From positions 1 through 7,617 of the forward strand of contig JANQOD010000278.1 of the NCBI GenBank assembly GCA_028289745.1: a DNA stretch of 7,617 bases, read 5' to 3'. The stretch is from Allomuricauda sp. (GTDB lineage: Bacteria; Bacteroidota; Bacteroidia; Flavobacteriales; Flavobacteriaceae). Positions 6,945 to 7,617 of this stretch are shown in pieces (position 1 is the stretch's first letter; every line of letters starts with the position of its first letter). The notes below the pieces were generated by a model. It saw only the letters and a program-made list of their open reading frames with translations, searched no databases and was not told where the DNA came from. Both the position numbers and the translations under genes were made by a program.

Positions 6945-7617
6945 TTTTCCCCAAAGGCTTTGATGTGTTGTTTTGAGCTTCCAAGCCCATCGATGCCCAA
7001 TTCGACCACATCACCCGGTTTCAAGTAACGGGGAGGGTCTAAGCCGAGGCCTACACCAAATGGGGTTCCTGTCGATATAATGTCACCTGGCAGCAATGTC
7101 ATGAACTGGCTTATGTAACTGACCAGTTTCGGAATGCCGAAAACAAGATCGGAAGTGTTGCTATGCTGCATGGTCTCTCCGTTCACTTTCAACCATAGGT
7201 CTAGGTCATGCGGGTCTTTGACTTCTTCTTTGGTCACCAAATAGGGGCCTAAGGGAGCAAAGGTGTCACAACTTTTTCCCTTTACCCATTGGCCTTCACG
7301 TTCTAATTGAAATGTACGCTCACTGTAATCATTGTGCAGCACATAGCCCGCAACGTATTTCATTGCGGTTTTCTCATCAACATAGGTGGTTTTTTTGCCC
7401 ATGACAATGGCCAGTTCGACTTCCCAATCGGTTTTTTGACTTCCTTTGGGAATGATCACATCATCGTTCGGCCCTGCAATGGCCGAAGTGGCCTTGAAGA
7501 ACAATACGGGCTCTTTGGGAATGGCCATACCGCTCTCTTTGGCATGTTTGGCATAGTTCAGCCCTATGCAGACTATTTTTGAAGGCCTCTTTATTGGGGG
7601 CCCCAAACGCACACCGT
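6941..7617 (-). CDS. FAH-family hydrolase, probable 2,4-diketo-3-deoxy-L-fuconate hydrolase; 5' end beyond window
   Basis: Probable cytoplasmic enzyme that cleaves 2,4-diketo-3-deoxy-L-fuconate to pyruvate and L-lactate, the last step of the oxidative L-fucose route. The reading frame is open to the right edge. The GTG at 7612 is almost certainly an internal Val, because family members carry about 60 more residues before the RLGPP-KIVCIGLNY segment seen here. Numbering from that codon, metal ligands are E64 and E66 (DWEVELAI) and D95 (HNDYSER), with the 29-residue spacing I recall for E. coli YcgM. KGKSCDTFAPLGPYL (111-125) and STGTPFGVG (180-188) are core FAH motifs. The C-terminus is complete (stop at 6941-6943) and overlaps the lactonase start. 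Other FAH activities (ureidoglycolate lyase, acylpyruvase, the rhamnose equivalent) cannot be excluded from sequence alone; the neighbourhood favours fuconate breakdown. Confidence 0.88.
   Translation of the reverse strand, partial: GVRLGPPIKRPSKIVCIGLNYAKHAKESGMAIPKEPVLFFKATSAIAGPNDDVIIPKGSQKTDWEVELAIVMGKKTTYVDEKTAMKYVAGYVLHNDYSERTFQLEREGQWVKGKSCDTFAPLGPYLVTKEEVKDPHDLDLWLKVNGETMQHSNTSDLVFGIPKLVSYISQFMTLLPGDIISTGTPFGVGLGLDPPRYLKPGDVVELGIDGLGSSKQHIKAFGEK

Noticed and set aside
6688..7014. Minus-strand open frame of 108 codons across the FAH/lactonase junction
   Set aside because: It is a shifted frame of the two real genes, both of which have conserved catalytic motifs in this stretch.
7594..7605. 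TTGGGGGCCCCAA near-palindrome at the right edge as an operator or terminator
   Set aside because: It lies within coding sequence for the conserved RLGPP segment of the FAH enzyme and has no loop or T-run.
6941..7612. GTG at 7612 as the true start of the FAH gene
   Set aside because: The frame remains open to the window edge and the family has about 60 residues before this point, so GTG is read as an internal Val.

Overview
The window looks like part of a polysaccharide-utilisation gene cluster from a marine Bacteroidota bacterium, probably a flavobacterium. This rests on the gene content (two GH29 alpha-L-fucosidases, a formylglycine sulfatase and a large exported glycosidase), on Bacteroidota-style lipoprotein signals, on starts without Shine-Dalgarno sequences, and on moderate GC with dense packing. 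The taxonomic call is inference; there is no rRNA or other marker.

All six genes lie on the minus strand, so transcription runs from the right edge to the left. In that order they are: a fumarylacetoacetate-hydrolase (FAH) family enzyme whose 5' end is off the window; an L-fuconolactonase-like amidohydrolase; an exported GH29 subfamily A-like alpha-L-fucosidase; a lipoprotein S1 sulfatase; a 718-residue exported glycosidase that resembles clan GH-D enzymes but that I cannot place in a named family; and a lipoprotein GH29 subfamily B-like alpha-L-fucosidase whose 3' end is off the window. Junctions are a 4-bp ATGA overlap, a 22-bp gap, a 1-bp gap, an 11-bp overlap and another 4-bp ATGA overlap. 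This is essentially one operon with probable translational coupling. There is no non-coding stretch above 22 bp, and I see no promoter, terminator, RNA gene or mobile element.

The genes fit one pathway. The exported enzymes would desulfate a sulfated, fucose-containing glycan (fucoidan-like is the simplest guess) and release L-fucose from it. Inside the cell, L-fucose would be oxidised by the non-phosphorylating route: fucose to fuconolactone to fuconate (the lactonase), then 2-keto-3-deoxy- and 2,4-diketo-3-deoxy-L-fuconate, with the FAH enzyme cleaving the last to pyruvate and L-lactate. The dehydrogenases, the dehydratase, a transporter and SusC/SusD genes are not in the window and would be expected beyond its edges. 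The 718-residue protein is the least explained component and the best candidate for an undescribed activity.
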